Positions 7,218 through 17,349 of a stretch of DNA of 38,739 bases are shown in pieces. A program made the translations under genes and the position numbers. The notes under the pieces are model-generated. The model worked only from the letters and a program-made list of their open reading frames with translations, searched no databases and had not been told where the DNA came from. Each line of letters starts with the position of its first letter. Positions within the stretch are counted from its first letter, which is position 1. The stretch covers positions 1 through 38,739 of the forward strand of contig JACMNB010000078.1 of the NCBI GenBank assembly GCA_014378845.1, given 5' to 3'. The DNA comes from Methylotenera sp. GTDB taxonomy: Bacteria > Pseudomonadota > Gammaproteobacteria > Burkholderiales > Methylophilaceae.

Positions 7218-9506
7218 ATGATTGCGCAAGAGTTAGAAGTCAGCTTACACATGGCGTTTATGGACGCCCGCCAAAAACGGCACGAGTTAATCACCGTAGA
7301 ACATTTATTGCTGGCAATGATTGATAATCCTGCCGCGGCTGAAGTGTTGAGGGCATGCGGCGCTAAATTTGAAGTGTTACGCACCGAGCTTAATCATTAT
7401 ATTGAAGAGCATACGCCAACCGTGGGCGGCCAAGAAGAAGTCGACACGCAGCCTACACTAGGCTTTCAACGTGTGATTCAGCGCGCGATGTTACATGTGC
7501 AATCCTCTGGCAAAAAAGAAGTCACAGGCGCAAACGTGCTGGTAGCTATTTACGGTGAAAAAGATTCACATGCGGTATTTTTCTTGCATCAGCAAGGCAT
7601 TACGCGGCTTGATGTGGTCAACTTTATCTCACACGGCGTTGCAAAAATACCAGAAGGCGATGCAAAACCTGAAGGCGTTGAAACAGACGCCGAAGCAGAA
7701 GGCACGCCAACAGGCGCTTTAGAGCAGTTTACGCTTAACTTAAACGCACAAGTGGCTTTGGGGAAAATTGATCCGCTTATCGGCCGCGCGCCAGAGCTTG
7801 AGCGTGTCATTCAAACCTTATGCCGCCGCCGCAAAAATAATCCGCTACTCGTTGGCGAAGCGGGCGTAGGCAAAACTGCGATTGCCGAAGGTTTGGCCAG
7901 CCGAATTGTCGGTAAAGAAATTCCTGAAGTATTAGCGAACGCAACCGTTTATTCGCTCGACATGGGCGCCCTATTAGCAGGCACCAAATATCGCGGCGAT
8001 TTTGAAGCGCGCTTAAAAGCAGTGATGAAGCAACTGGCTGAACGCCCAGACGCGATTTTATTTATTGATGAAATTCACACACTCATCGGCGCAGGCGCGG
8101 CCAGCGGCGGGACTTTAGATGCAAGCAATCTGTTGAAACCTGCGTTATCAAACGGCACGCTTAAGTGTATTGGCGCAACTACTTATCAAGAATATCGTGG
8201 TATTTTTGAGAAAGATCACGCGCTGTCACGTCGCTTCCAAAAAATTGATGTGGCCGAACCCAGCGTGGCCGAAACGATTGAAATATTAAAAGGCTTAAAA
8301 TCCCGTTTTGAAGAGCATCACAGCGTGAAATACAGCGCCAGCGCGCTCACTACGGCCGCAGAGCTCTCTGCCAAGTACATTAACGACAGACATTTGCCTG
8401 ATAAAGCCATCGACGTCATCGACGAAGCAGGGGCGGCGCAGCGCATTTTGCCGAAAAATAAACAGAAAAAAGTCATCGGCAATAAAGAGATTGAAGACAT
8501 TATTGCCAAAATTGCGCGCATTCCGCCCAAAAACATCTCTACCGATGACCGTACTGCGCTCAAGACTTTAGAGCGCGATTTAAAAGCCGTCGTATTCGGC
8601 CAGGATAAAGCCATAGAAGTGCTAACAACGGCCGTTAAAATGGCGCGCAGCGGCCTTGGCGGCAACAATAAACCTGTTGGCAGCTTTTTATTCAGCGGTC
8701 CAACTGGCGTCGGTAAAACTGAGGTTGCCAAACAACTCGCTTATATCATGGGTATTGAACTAGTCCGCTTTGATATGAGCGAATACATGGAGCGTCATGC
8801 GGTGAGTCGCTTAATTGGCGCGCCTCCTGGCTATGTGGGCTTTGAGCAAGGCGGTTTAATGACCGAAGCCATTACTAAGCAGCCGTATTGCGTGTTGCTA
8901 CTGGATGAGATTGAAAAAGCGCATCCTGACATCTTTAATATCCTGCTTCAAGTGATGGATCACGGCACGCTGACTGATAACAACGGTCGCAAAGCGGATT
9001 TTAGAAACGTCACTATTATTATGACGACGAATGCGGGCGCGGAGAATTTAGCGAAATCGAGCATTGGCTTTACCAACGCGAAAGAAGCTGGCGATGAAGC
9101 GGCTGATATTAAACGCTTATTTTCACCAGAATTCCGCAATCGTTTAGATGCCACCGTTTCGTTTGCCTCACTTTCACAAGACATTATCATCCGCGTGGTT
9201 GATAAATTCTTAATGCAATTAGAAGATCAATTGCACGAGAAAAAAGTGGAAGTGACCTTTAGCGAAGCACTTAAAAACTATTTAGGCAAAAAAGGTTTTG
9301 ACCCACAAATGGGCGCGCGCCCAATGTCGCGCCTCATTCAAGATACCATTCGCAAAGCCTTGGCTGATGAGTTACTGTTTGGCAAACTGGCTAACGGCGG
9401 CAATGTGCATGTGGACATTGACGATAAAGACCAAGTCAAGTTGGTGTTTGAAGACAAGACAGAACCGAAGCCAGCATCGCCAAAACCTGAAGCAGAAACA
9501 GTATAA
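7218..9506 (+). CDS. clpA: ATP-dependent Clp protease ATP-binding subunit ClpA
   Basis: Hexameric AAA+ unfoldase (762 aa) that feeds substrates into ClpP. The N-domain (about 1-145) starts [14 protein letters not shown] and is the ClpS docking region. AAA-1 has Walker A GEAGVGKT (~213) and Walker [14 protein letters not shown]-2 has Walker A GPTGVGKT (~494) and Walker [15 protein letters not shown]. The ClpP-docking loop reads SIGF (~613), matching the IGF/IGL tripeptide. EFRNRLD and the C-terminal D2-small domain follow. Length and domain order are normal. A GTTAAAGGGT sequence 8-10 bp before the ATG is the likely ribosome binding site. The gene ends 14 bp before a bidirectional hairpin. Confidence 0.97.
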   Translation: MIAQELEVSLHMAFMDARQKRHELITVEHLLLAMIDNPAAAEVLRACGAKFEVLRTELNHYIEEHTPTVGGQEEVDTQPTLGFQRVIQRAMLHVQSSGKKEVTGANVLVAIYGEKDSHAVFFLHQQGITRLDVVNFISHGVAKIPEGDAKPEGVETDAEAEGTPTGALEQFTLNLNAQVALGKIDPLIGRAPELERVIQTLCRRRKNNPLLVGEAGVGKTAIAEGLASRIVGKEIPEVLANATVYSLDMGALLAGTKYRGDFEARLKAVMKQLAERPDAILFIDEIHTLIGAGAASGGTLDASNLLKPALSNGTLKCIGATTYQEYRGIFEKDHALSRRFQKIDVAEPSVAETIEILKGLKSRFEEHHSVKYSASALTTAAELSAKYINDRHLPDKAIDVIDEAGAAQRILPKNKQKKVIGNKEIEDIIAKIARIPPKNISTDDRTALKTLERDLKAVVFGQDKAIEVLTTAVKMARSGLGGNNKPVGSFLFSGPTGVGKTEVAKQLAYIMGIELVRFDMSEYMERHAVSRLIGAPPGYVGFEQGGLMTEAITKQPYCVLLLDEIEKAHPDIFNILLQVMDHGTLTDNNGRKADFRNVTIIMTTNAGAENLAKSSIGFTNAKEAGDEAADIKRLFSPEFRNRLDATVSFASLSQDIIIRVVDKFLMQLEDQLHEKKVEVTFSEALKNYLGKKGFDPQMGARPMSRLIQDTIRKALADELLFGKLANGGNVHVDIDDKDQVKLVFEDKTEPKPASPKPEAETV

Positions 9507-9520
9507 TTCTTTTAAAACTG

Positions 9521-9552
9521 TCAAAAAACCCGACCTAAGTTGGGTTTTTTGA
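9521..9552. terminator. Bidirectional terminator between clpA and the convergent GST gene
   Basis: Perfect 11-bp stem TCAAAAAACCC (9521-9531)/GGGTTTTTTGA (9542-9552) with a 10-nt loop. On + it gives a G/C-containing stem with a U-run for clpA, and its A-run gives the U-run for transcription coming from the right. The last codons and the stop (TAG, 9537-9535) of the convergent GST gene lie inside the hairpin. Confidence 0.88.
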
Positions 9553-10128
9553 CATGATGCTTTTGAATACCTCTGATTCAACCCAGCCAATTAGCCAAGA
9601 ACGAAGTTTGGTATAAGGCGCACTTTCCCACCAAACCGCATCTACCGCAGCAAATTGCCGTATAAAAGGAAAAATCGCAATATCAGCCAAGCTGGGTGTT
9701 GCTTTTAGCAAATACGGATGTTGCGAAAGCAAGTTTTCCAACTTCTGTAAAAACACTTCTCCCTGCTGGCGATGCGTTAAACACGTTTTTTCTGTCAACT
9801 TTTCAGGATATTTGTAGCCATCCAAAGCCAGTTTAAAGCTGCCATCATTTTCTGATATCAATGCCTTGCCAGCCGCGTGGATACTGCTTATCAGAGCATG
9901 TTCTTTTAGTGAAAAAAACATGATTTCCATACTTTCATCGATGACTTTTCCATCGGAAAAAACCAACACAGGAACGGTCGCCTTGGGCGAAACTTGCAAC
10001 ATATGTGCAGGTTTATCTCGCAAAGAAATTTCACGAATGTCCACTTGGATTCCCGCAATTTTCAAGGCCATTCGCGCGCGCATAGCGTAAGGGCAGCGGC
10101 GGTAAGAATATAGAATCGGCATCGTCAT
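9535..10128 (-). CDS. Glutathione S-transferase family protein
   Basis: Protein of 197 residues. The N-terminal thioredoxin-fold GST domain begins MTMPILYSYRRCPYAMRAR, with the CPYA segment where Cys or Ser-type GSTs carry the catalytic residue. KATVPVLVFSDGKVIDES (about residues 49-66) has the cis-Pro before Val and the glutathione gamma-glutamyl contact (E-S). The helical C-terminal domain (from ~90) has the PSLADIAIFPFIRQF block with the N-capping S/T..D. Likely role is glutathione conjugation or thiol-disulfide chemistry; the substrate is unknown. The start could be the ATG at 10128 or that at 10122; relatives usually begin M-x-x-P. The last four codons form part of the shared terminator. 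Upstream is a REPIN-like element and pyrD on the same strand. Confidence 0.85.
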   Translation of the reverse strand: MTMPILYSYRRCPYAMRARMALKIAGIQVDIREISLRDKPAHMLQVSPKATVPVLVFSDGKVIDESMEIMFFSLKEHALISSIHAAGKALISENDGSFKLALDGYKYPEKLTEKTCLTHRQQGEVFLQKLENLLSQHPYLLKATPSLADIAIFPFIRQFAAVDAVWWESAPYTKLRSWLIGWVESEVFKSIMSKNPT

Positions 10129-10133
10129 TTTTT

Positions 10134-10205
10134 GTGGGAGCGCAATTTACTGCGCGAAAATTTGAATCATTAACACACCAGTCGCGATTTTAAAATCGCT
10201 ACTAC
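10134..10205. repeat. REPIN-like element filling the pyrD-GST gap
   Basis: The left unit is GTGG (10134-10137) followed by GAGCGCAATTTACTGCGCGA. The right unit read on the minus strand is GTAGTAGCGATTTTAAAATC followed by GCGA. The two align over their length (GTRG.AGCG..ATTT....CGCGA) in inverted orientation. The right unit contains a perfect palindrome GCGATTTT/AAAATCGC (10184-10199). It runs from the pyrD stop codon to 6 bp before the GST start. The class differs in sequence from the element at 85-207. Confidence 0.65.
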
Positions 10206-11233
10206 CCTAGCGTTTTACAAATATCATGCACCAGTGTTGGCCCTTTGTAAATTAGCCCGCTGTAAATTTGCACTAAGCTTGCACCTGCGGCAATTTTTTC
10301 TACTGCATCTGCGCCGCTTAAAATGCCGCCTACGCCGATAATTGGCAGCGCGCCTTGTAATTGTTTAGACAGTTGCTGTATCACTAATGTGGATAGATTT
10401 TTAACTGGCGCGCCCGATAAGCCACCTGTTTCTGCGCCGTTTTTCATGCCTTTCACAGGCTCGCGCGCTAAGGTAGTATTGGTGGCTATTACGCCATCAA
10501 TTTGGTGTTTCATCAACAAATTTGCAATTTCTATCACCTGAGTTTCATCTAAATCAGGCGCGATTTTTAGCGTGATTGGTACGTATTTTCCATGTTTATC
10601 GGCAAGTTTTGTTTGTTCTAATTTAAGTGTTTTTAGCAGGCCAGATAAAGCTTCTTTTTCTTGTAGCGCGCGCAAATTTTTAGTGTTGGGGGAAGAAATA
10701 TTGACCGTAATATAACTCGAGTATTCATATACGCTTTGCATGCAAATTAAGTAATCATCCACCGCGCGCTCATTTGGCGTATCGAAGTTTTTGCCGATGT
10801 TGATGCCGAGGATTTGATTTGAACGGCCGCCAGAATATTTTGCCGCTTTAACGTTGGCAATTAAATTATCGACGCCTAGATTATTAAAACCAAAGCGGTT
10901 AATAATGCCTTGCGCTTGGGTTACACGAAATAAACGTGGGCGCGGATTGCCAGGTTGCGGCCGCGGCGTGACCGTGCCAACCTCGATAAAACCAAAACCC
11001 AGCGCTGCCATACCATCAATCACTGCACCGTTTTTATCTAGCCCAGCCGCTAGGCCTACTGGGTTTGGAAAAGTTAAACCCATGACCGTACGCGGCGAAC
11101 AATCTGGTGGTTTTGGGTATAAGCCGAAAAAGCCTGATTTTTCACCCAACTTTAAACTTTTTAAAGTGATGTCATGCGCAAACTCGGCATCGAGCGCAAA
11201 CAAAAATGGCTTGGCTAGTTGATATAAATTCAT
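10202..11233 (-). CDS. pyrD: Dihydroorotate dehydrogenase (quinone), class 2
   Basis: Membrane-associated flavoenzyme (343 aa) that oxidises dihydroorotate to orotate with a quinone acceptor, the fourth step of pyrimidine synthesis. The N-terminal amphipathic helices ([20 protein letters not shown]) that bind the membrane and quinone mark it as class 2. FMN-barrel motifs are [33 protein letters not shown], the catalytic-serine loop [12 protein letters not shown] (about residues 177-188), and the C-terminal [12 protein letters not shown] phosphate-binding segment. Length is normal. Its stop TAG is part of the GTAG of the neighbouring REPIN-like unit. The membrane/zinc-ribbon gene lies 34 bp upstream on the same strand. 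Confidence 0.96.
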   Translation of the reverse strand: MNLYQLAKPFLFALDAEFAHDITLKSLKLGEKSGFFGLYPKPPDCSPRTVMGLTFPNPVGLAAGLDKNGAVIDGMAALGFGFIEVGTVTPRPQPGNPRPRLFRVTQAQGIINRFGFNNLGVDNLIANVKAAKYSGGRSNQILGINIGKNFDTPNERAVDDYLICMQSVYEYSSYITVNISSPNTKNLRALQEKEALSGLLKTLKLEQTKLADKHGKYVPITLKIAPDLDETQVIEIANLLMKHQIDGVIATNTTLAREPVKGMKNGAETGGLSGAPVKNLSTLVIQQLSKQLQGALPIIGVGGILSGADAVEKIAAGASLVQIYSGLIYKGPTLVHDICKTLG

Positions 11234-11267
11234 ATTGATAGGTTACGCGATACGTCCAAGATAAAAA

Positions 11268-11981
11268 TCAACCATTCATGTCGTTAACACGATATTTTGT
11301 GCCGCAGGATCTACACTTAAATATTCTGCCAGGGATTATTTTAGATAGCGGTTGCACACCACATTTCGGGCATTGTACGTCGCCGCTTAAGCTTTGCATT
11401 GCTACATAATCGTGTATTGCAAAAGTGTTGGTGTCTGGCAAATTGGGGGGGTTTTTGTTAAAAAAAGTATCAAAAATTATCAGCAAAAGTCCACCAAGCT
11501 CTAACGCCACGTTTATATTTAAGCCAAGAAAATCAGCATTAATTAAAACAGTTACGTGTTCAAACGAGGCCGCACGTAATAAAATGAATAGACATAATAA
11601 TGCCATACCAAGCCAAGTTAGTTTGTATCGACGCCATGAATTTGCCAAAAGCACACTTACACTCAACATTACTAAAAGTAAGCCAAAACCTAGGGCGCCA
11701 ATAAAAATCACTTGTAGTTGCCTTTTATAGGCATACCAGCCGTGGTTTTTCGCAGAATCACGCAACGTTTCGGTTAGCCAACTTTGCAAATCTAGCTGCT
11801 TATTAATGCCCAAAAAAAATAAAGTTGCAGCCAAATATAACCAAAACGAGTAGCTGCCACCAAACCAGTTGGAGGCTTTTGCTTTTAGAAAACAGCCTAT
11901 TGAGGCCGCAAAGTAAGCCGCCACTACTATCCAAGCCATTATTGTCGGGTCGCCAACGTGCAAGAAAAGTCTTTCTGACAT
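11268..11981 (-). CDS. Unknown membrane protein with C-terminal zinc ribbon
   Basis: Protein of 237 residues that I cannot assign to a named family. About five hydrophobic segments are visible (around residues 14-32, 43-59, 90-113, 120-137 and 150-173). A short loop then leads to a rubredoxin-like zinc ribbon with C204PKC207 and C223RSC226. Residues 43-172 resemble the C-terminal membrane domain of the upstream esterase-like gene product: both have N..L.L followed by RD.....G.Y..R..LQ with the same spacing, then two hydrophobic helices and an acidic residue in the last helix. It starts 6 bp after the stop of that gene, so the two are almost certainly co-transcribed. Role is unknown; a metal- or redox-linked membrane partner is speculation. 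Confidence 0.7.
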   Translation of the reverse strand: MSERLFLHVGDPTIMAWIVVAAYFAASIGCFLKAKASNWFGGSYSFWLYLAATLFFLGINKQLDLQSWLTETLRDSAKNHGWYAYKRQLQVIFIGALGFGLLLVMLSVSVLLANSWRRYKLTWLGMALLCLFILLRAASFEHVTVLINADFLGLNINVALELGGLLLIIFDTFFNKNPPNLPDTNTFAIHDYVAMQSLSGDVQCPKCGVQPLSKIIPGRIFKCRSCGTKYRVNDMNG

Positions 11982-11987
11982 TTTTAG

Positions 11988-13814
11988 CTAACTAATTTTG
12001 CTTGGGGCAAACAATTTAGTTTTGATTTTACCTTCATAGACAATGGCTACTAGCATCAAAAGAATCAATAGACACTCAATCCAATCAAATACTCGTCCAA
12101 TGCCTAATGCGTAATCCATCACACTATCAATACGGTGATATGAGACAAGCTGGATACCTTTTAATCCCAAAAGTATGGAAAATACAGTCATCGTATATTG
12201 AGTGTGTTTATTTTTGTAGTAAAACAATGCCACAAAAGTTAGTAAGAATGACATCACCACTATCGCTAAGATGATTGAACGCTGAAGCGCTCCTCGGTTT
12301 TGATACATACCAAAATCTGTAAAAATATCTCTAAATGATTGTGTGGCATAATAATACAAGCTTAGATGGTTGTATAACAACAATATCAATACCAATACTG
12401 ATAAAAACACCCAATGAAACACACCATTTTGTTTGTGTATCATTTTTTTACCAGTTATGCAGACTGAAATTAACAATGTAATAAAAATCATGCCTACATT
12501 TATCCATTCAAGGCTTTTAGTATGAAAGCCTTGCCATGCGTAATAGTTTTTATCGCGTAAATCCCATTGGCTGGTATTGATCAAGGGGCTGTTAAATGTG
12601 GTTAAATTTAACGGCTGATCTAAGCGTACTTTTATAAAATCCGTTCTTTCTCCAAAGTTATTATCATTCGTAATCAACAAAGTATCTTTATCCAACACTA
12701 CAATTGTTTCTATGGTTAATTTTGGAAACGAAAATGTAGTCTCATCATCGTGATTTAAATCTACTGGGTCAGAAATATGCATTAAATCAACCAATTGCGT
12801 TTTTTTTACATACCTATTTTTTTCCACACCCCCCGTCGCCACACTCTGCGTCGCCACACCCTCCGTCGAAAATAAGTATACTTTTTTTACATACTCATCA
12901 ACTGAGCCCAGATTCTCATTTTGCTCAATGGTTAAAAATTCATGGTCGTTAATCGCAACTAGCTCTCTTATTTCGGTAGCTGCGCCATCTAACTGATACA
13001 AAAAATAGCCTTCTTCAAAATGCTCTAAGTCAACGTCAAATACATACATTCTTAATGTTTTCTCGGGATCGCCAATCACTGCTTTTTCCAGCATGGGATA
13101 TAATTTACTACCACGAGGGTTGATTGCCATACCCTCTAAACCAGCTGAAGTCTTAATGGTGGCTTTATCACCCACTTTAAAAAATGGATTATCAGGAGAA
13201 GTAATATTAGGAATAGAAATCTCTTGCCTTAGCACTTTGCCTTTTTTATCCAGCTTAATAAGATATGGCCCAAATTCTTCCCCAACCCACAAGTTACCTT
13301 TGTAATCAATCCGAAAGGACTCTGGGTCTATATCACCGCCCGTAAGTAAGCTCGCTTTTTTGATGGTTGGGTCTACCCGATTATTGTCAGGATTGTTTCC
13401 ATAAAATTCAAAATCCGCCTGTTTTTTAAAGCTTAGCTTGTGGTCAATATCATTAAAACGAAGTAGTTTTAAGACCTCTACATTTTTTTTTTGCTTATTG
13501 AAATCGTTGAAATCTATTTTTAATTCGTACAGACCCAATAAAGAGCTTAAAGAAGATGATTTAGGCCCAAATCCAGTATCTGTTAAAAAGATGTAGTTTC
13601 CGTCGGTAGATTTTTCCCCTGCCGAAAAGCCGCCGACAATTTGGGAACTGGGAGGTGCCCAGCCTAATTGTGGTTGATGCTGACTAAATGGGCCTGCAGT
13701 ATAAGTATTTTGTCCCATACTTGACCAACCAACCAAGGTTGCAGCAGTAACGACCTTGGTGATAAGGCAAAATATTAGAAACAATACTTTGTAAATATGG
13801 CTTTTCATATTCAT
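11988..13814 (-). CDS. Phytase-like esterase domain fused to a membrane domain
   Basis: Protein of 608 residues. An N-terminal signal sequence (about residues 1-25, FLIFCLITKVVTAA) is followed by a periplasmic beta-propeller-like region (about 30-420). This resembles the 'esterase-like activity of phytase' family, with DIDPESFRIDYKGNLWVGEE, then FGPYLIKLDKKGKVLR, and later SAGLEGMAINPRGSKLYPML. The last ~170 residues form a membrane domain with about five segments (near 437-455, 465-485, 512-533, 542-559 and 576-593), which is not part of a usual phytase-like protein. That domain resembles the downstream zinc-ribbon membrane protein. Substrate is unknown; organophosphate hydrolysis is possible from the family name only. 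A 15-bp triple repeat lies in the coding region, and a 419-bp gene-free stretch precedes the start. Confidence 0.7.
   Translation of the reverse strand: MNMKSHIYKVLFLIFCLITKVVTAATLVGWSSMGQNTYTAGPFSQHQPQLGWAPPSSQIVGGFSAGEKSTDGNYIFLTDTGFGPKSSSLSSLLGLYELKIDFNDFNKQKKNVEVLKLLRFNDIDHKLSFKKQADFEFYGNNPDNNRVDPTIKKASLLTGGDIDPESFRIDYKGNLWVGEEFGPYLIKLDKKGKVLRQEISIPNITSPDNPFFKVGDKATIKTSAGLEGMAINPRGSKLYPMLEKAVIGDPEKTLRMYVFDVDLEHFEEGYFLYQLDGAATEIRELVAINDHEFLTIEQNENLGSVDEYVKKVYLFSTEGVATQSVATGGVEKNRYVKKTQLVDLMHISDPVDLNHDDETTFSFPKLTIETIVVLDKDTLLITNDNNFGERTDFIKVRLDQPLNLTTFNSPLINTSQWDLRDKNYYAWQGFHTKSLEWINVGMIFITLLISVCITGKKMIHKQNGVFHWVFLSVLVLILLLYNHLSLYYYATQSFRDIFTDFGMYQNRGALQRSIILAIVVMSFLLTFVALFYYKNKHTQYTMTVFSILLGLKGIQLVSYHRIDSVMDYALGIGRVFDWIECLLILLMLVAIVYEGKIKTKLFAPSKIS
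12825..12869. repeat. Three tandem 15-bp repeats inside the esterase-like gene
   Basis: Contiguous copies CACACCCCCCGTCGC (12825-12839), CACACTCTGCGTCGC (12840-12854) and CACACCCTCCGTCGA (12855-12869). On the coding strand they give three five-residue units TEGVA-TQSVA-TGGVE, so the array keeps the frame and sits in a loop between two VKK-containing strands. Confidence 0.8.
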
Positions 13815-14233
13815 GCTAACAATATCTATATAGGCTTTTTATATGTGAGTTAGGCTAGCAGCGGCAGTTACAACAAGGCTTTATTATTACCACCATTATT
13901 GGTTTTTTTTATACGTTTTAGCATATCGTTTTTGGTTGGACGAGTGTAAGCCACACATAACAGTATGAAAAACAAGGCTAGGATTGTATTTTACATGTAA
14001 TGAATATTAATCTACTAAGCGCATCTAGTAACGAAAGTGGCCGCACTTTACATCAGACAAAAATGTGGTGTAACACGAGCTTGCATACTAAGTTTTTTAC
14101 AGCTTGGCAAAGATTTCTAAGTAGCTTGAAAGCTTCAGCAATAAGGCAAAAAAGCTTAGTTATGCAACAATTTTAATTGTCTCTTTAAAAAAGACTTTTA
14201 TGTCACATTGTTGGGCGTCAATTAACTGTCAAG
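13815..14233. other. Gene-free stretch between the esterase-like gene and DUF1289
   Basis: About 420 bp, AT-rich, with no credible coding frame on either strand. It would hold the promoter of the esterase/zinc-ribbon pair and the 3' end of the secA-DUF1289 transcript. A weak hairpin ATTAACT-GTCA-AGTTAAT (14221-14238) overlaps the DUF1289 stop but has no T-run. I see nothing else I can name. Confidence 0.4.
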
Positions 14234-14419
14234 TTAATCAAACGCCGCTTCTTGGCGCGCCCAAGTTTTGTTAATCACATCGGCTTTTTGGTTAAACGTG
14301 TAATCCCACCAGCTTTGGATCTCTTCAATAGTGCGATAACAGCCTTGGCAATAGCCAGTGGCGTTATTCATGCTGCACACATTAATGCAGGGCGATTCGA
14401 CTACTGGGTCTTCAAACAT
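14234..14419 (-). CDS. DUF1289 domain-containing cysteine-rich small protein
   Basis: Protein of 61 residues with the DUF1289 pattern: SPCINVC near the N-terminus, then GYCQGCYRTIEEIQSWW. The four conserved cysteines (C-x3-C ... C-x2-C) suggest metal or Fe-S binding; no reaction is established for the family. It lies 21 bp downstream of secA on the same strand and is probably co-transcribed with it. Confidence 0.85.
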   Translation of the reverse strand: MFEDPVVESPCINVCSMNNATGYCQGCYRTIEEIQSWWDYTFNQKADVINKTWARQEAAFD

Positions 14420-14440
14420 ATTGTCTATAACATTCTTAGC

Positions 14441-17179
14441 TTAAGATAAAACGCCGTGACATTGCTTAAACTTTTTGCCCGATCCGCAAGGGCACGGATC
14501 GTTGCGACCAACCTTAACGCCATCGCGCACAATCGGCGTGCCGCCAGCCATTTGCGCCATTTCTTCTTCGCTAAAGTTTGCTGTTGGGTTGGCTAAGGCC
14601 TCTTCAAAATCAGCGTGCTGATATTGAACATTTTGCACGTTTGATACGGGCTCAATTGCTTCTAATTCTTCATGCGGCTTGACTTGTACCAGCATGGTGA
14701 TTTTAGTGACTTCTGCTTTTACAGTGTTAAGCAAATTTTCAAACAGCAAAAAAGCCTCGCGTTTATATTCTTGTTTAGGATTTTTTTGCGCGTAAGAGCG
14801 TAAATGAATGCCTTGCCGCAAATGATCGAGCGCCGCTAAATGCTCGCGCCAATGGCTATCTAAGCTTTGCAGCATAACAGAACGCTCGAATTGGCGCATT
14901 GTGTCATTGCTGGCCAGTGCTTCTTTGGCTTTGTAGGATGCATCTGCCGCTTCAAAAATACGCGTCCGTAGCGTTTCTTCGTGCAAATCTGGGTTGTCTT
15001 CCAGCATTTTTTGCAGCGGCAAATCAAGCCCAGCTTCGGCAACTAGCTCTTTTTCTAAGCTTGGAATATCCCATTGTTCTTCCACGCTGCCTTGCGGAAT
15101 GTGCGCCGAAATAGTTTGCGATAACACATCACCGCGCATGGCGGTAATGGTTTCGCCAATATCGCTTGCTTCTAGCAGCTCGTTACGCTGCTCATAAATC
15201 ACTTTGCGTTGGTCGTTTGAAACGTCATCAAACTCTAATAATTGCTTACGAATATCAAAGTTACGGCCTTCAACTTTGCGCTGTGCATTTTCAATTGCGC
15301 GCGATACCATCGCGTGCTCAATCGCCTCGCCTTCTGGCATTTTTAGGCGCTCCATAATCGCAGAAACGCGATCGCCCGAGAAAATACGCAGCAATTGGTC
15401 ATCTAACGCCAAGTAAAAACGGCTAGAACCAGGGTCGCCTTGACGGCCAGAACGGCCGCGCAATTGGTTATCAACACGGCGCGATTCATGGCGCTCGGTG
15501 CCAATAATGTGCAATCCGCCAGCCGCCACAACCGCATCATGGCGCAGTTGCCAATCTGCTTTTAGTTGCGCCGCTTTGTTGTCTTTTTCTGCATCAGTTA
15601 AGCTGGCATCGCTGCGAGCCGCATGAATGCTGGCTTCTGGGTTGCCGCCTAATACAATATCGGTACCGCGCCCTGCCATATTGGTGGCAATGGTAATCGC
15701 AGCTGGCTGACCCGCTTCGGCCACAATATGCGCCTCACGTTCGTGTTGTTTGGCATTTAATACTTCGTGCTTTAAACCTACTTTGGTTAATAGATTTGAA
15801 ATAATTTCAGAATTTTCAATCGATGTTGTGCCCACTAAAACAGGTTGACCAATCGCTTGACACGCGCGAATATCCTCAATCACCGCGTTATATTTTTCGG
15901 CCGAAGTACGATAAACTTTATCCATAGCATCTTTTCGCAACATGGTGCGATGCGTTGGCACAACGACCGTTTCTAGACCATAAATCTGATTAAATTCATA
16001 GGCTTCGGTGTCGGCAGTACCTGTCATACCGCTTAATTTTTCGTACATGCGGAAGTAATTTTGAAACGTAATTGAAGCCAGCGTTTGATTCTCTTTTTGA
16101 ATCGCAACGCCTTCTTTGGCTTCCACCGCTTGGTGCAAGCCGTCAGACCAACGCCGCCCTGGCATCATACGGCCAGAAAACTCATCAACAATAATAATTT
16201 CGCCGTCGCGCACCACATAATGCTGATCGCGATTAAATAAATTTTGGGCGCGTAGCGATGCATATAAATGATGGATTAAGGTGATATTGGCAGGCTCGTA
16301 CAAACTAGAACCCACTGGCAACAAACCAGAACTGGTTAAAATAGCTTCTGCGCGCTCATGCCCTGCCTCGCTCATGGTGACAGTTTGCGCTTTTTCATCT
16401 ACCCAAAAATCGCCTTCGCCCTCTTCTTCTACTTGCTTGTTAAGTTGCAGTGCAACCGCATTAATTTGATTGTATAAATCGACACTATTTTCAGCTTGGC
16501 CAGAGATAATCAGCGGCGTACGTGCTTCGTCAATTAAAATTGAATCCACTTCATCTACAAGCGCGTATACCAGCTTGCGCTGCGTGCGCTCATCTTGGGT
16601 AAACACCATATTGTCGCGTAAGTAATCAAAGCCAAACTCGTTATTGGTACCATAAGTAATATCGGCAGCGTAGGCTAATTGTTTGGCATCGTGCTGCATT
16701 TGCGATAAATTAATGCCAACGCTTAAACCCAAAAAGTTATATAACTTGCCCATCCACTCGGCGTCGCGCTTGGCTAGGTAGTCATTCACCGTCACCACAT
16801 GCACGCCTTTGCCCGTGATGGCGTTTAAATACACGGGTAGCGTTGCTACTAAGGTTTTGCCTTCGCCAGTTCGCATCTCGGCAATTTTGCCTGAATTAAG
16901 CACCATGCCGCCAATCATTTGCACGTCAAAATGACGCATGCCTAGTGCGCGCACGCTGCCTTCGCGCACCACGGCAAAGGCTTCTGGCAGCAATTTTTCT
17001 AAACTTTCACCCGCCGTAAAACGTTGTTTAAATTCCTCTGTTTTTGCGCGCAAAGCTTCATCTGACAAGGCTTGCATGGCAGGCTCAAGCACATTGATTT
17101 CTTTTACTTTTTGGAAATATTGCTTAACTAAGCGGTCATTTCTAGTGCCGAAGAATTTTTTAAACAACGTGGGTAACAT
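14441..17179 (-). CDS. secA: Protein translocase ATPase SecA
   Basis: Motor ATPase of the Sec pathway (912 aa, normal for proteobacteria), acting at the SecYEG channel with the SecDF-YajC complex encoded earlier in the window. Walker A is GEGKT (105-109), preceded by the conserved [39 protein letters not shown] is the DEAD-type Walker B region. [18 protein letters not shown] and [19 protein letters not shown] mark the second nucleotide-binding fold. The C-terminus ends in the zinc-binding SecB/ribosome-contacting motif C896-x-C898...C907-H908. The start at 17179 gives the standard [12 protein letters not shown] small hairpin lies in its leader. No secM-like gene is visible upstream. Confidence 0.98.
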   Translation of the reverse strand: MLPTLFKKFFGTRNDRLVKQYFQKVKEINVLEPAMQALSDEALRAKTEEFKQRFTAGESLEKLLPEAFAVVREGSVRALGMRHFDVQMIGGMVLNSGKIAEMRTGEGKTLVATLPVYLNAITGKGVHVVTVNDYLAKRDAEWMGKLYNFLGLSVGINLSQMQHDAKQLAYAADITYGTNNEFGFDYLRDNMVFTQDERTQRKLVYALVDEVDSILIDEARTPLIISGQAENSVDLYNQINAVALQLNKQVEEEGEGDFWVDEKAQTVTMSEAGHERAEAILTSSGLLPVGSSLYEPANITLIHHLYASLRAQNLFNRDQHYVVRDGEIIIVDEFSGRMMPGRRWSDGLHQAVEAKEGVAIQKENQTLASITFQNYFRMYEKLSGMTGTADTEAYEFNQIYGLETVVVPTHRTMLRKDAMDKVYRTSAEKYNAVIEDIRACQAIGQPVLVGTTSIENSEIISNLLTKVGLKHEVLNAKQHEREAHIVAEAGQPAAITIATNMAGRGTDIVLGGNPEASIHAARSDASLTDAEKDNKAAQLKADWQLRHDAVVAAGGLHIIGTERHESRRVDNQLRGRSGRQGDPGSSRFYLALDDQLLRIFSGDRVSAIMERLKMPEGEAIEHAMVSRAIENAQRKVEGRNFDIRKQLLEFDDVSNDQRKVIYEQRNELLEASDIGETITAMRGDVLSQTISAHIPQGSVEEQWDIPSLEKELVAEAGLDLPLQKMLEDNPDLHEETLRTRIFEAADASYKAKEALASNDTMRQFERSVMLQSLDSHWREHLAALDHLRQGIHLRSYAQKNPKQEYKREAFLLFENLLNTVKAEVTKITMLVQVKPHEELEAIEPVSNVQNVQYQHADFEEALANPTANFSEEEMAQMAGGTPIVRDGVKVGRNDPCPCGSGKKFKQCHGVLS

Positions 17180-17193
17180 GAAGGGACACCGAT

Positions 17194-17212
17194 TTTCCGC
17201 CTTATGCGGAAA
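17194..17212 (-). promoter_or_regulatory. Stem-loop in the secA leader
   Basis: On the secA strand: TTTCCGC-ATAAG-GCGGAAA, a 7-bp perfect stem with a 5-nt loop whose 3' edge is 14 nt before the start codon. It is not followed by a T-run, so a terminator role is unlikely. It could affect ribosome access to secA. Function is inferred only from position. Confidence 0.4.
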
Positions 17213-17349
17213 CCTCTAAATTGGATTTGACGAAAAAATACTGATTATTATAACTTTAGCTTTTTAAACCAATTAAATTGGGATTTTGTGCTGACATTTC
17301 AAGGCCTTCAAGCTGTTAACATGCGTCATATTCATTGCCTAAAAACTTG

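Noticed and set aside
8318-8731. 137-codon open frame antisense to clpA
   Set aside because: Shadow of the clpA coding pattern; no ribosome binding site or recognisable motif.
13815-14233. Search for a small RNA or tRNA in the long gap
   Set aside because: No cloverleaf and no hairpin followed by a T-run; nothing nameable.
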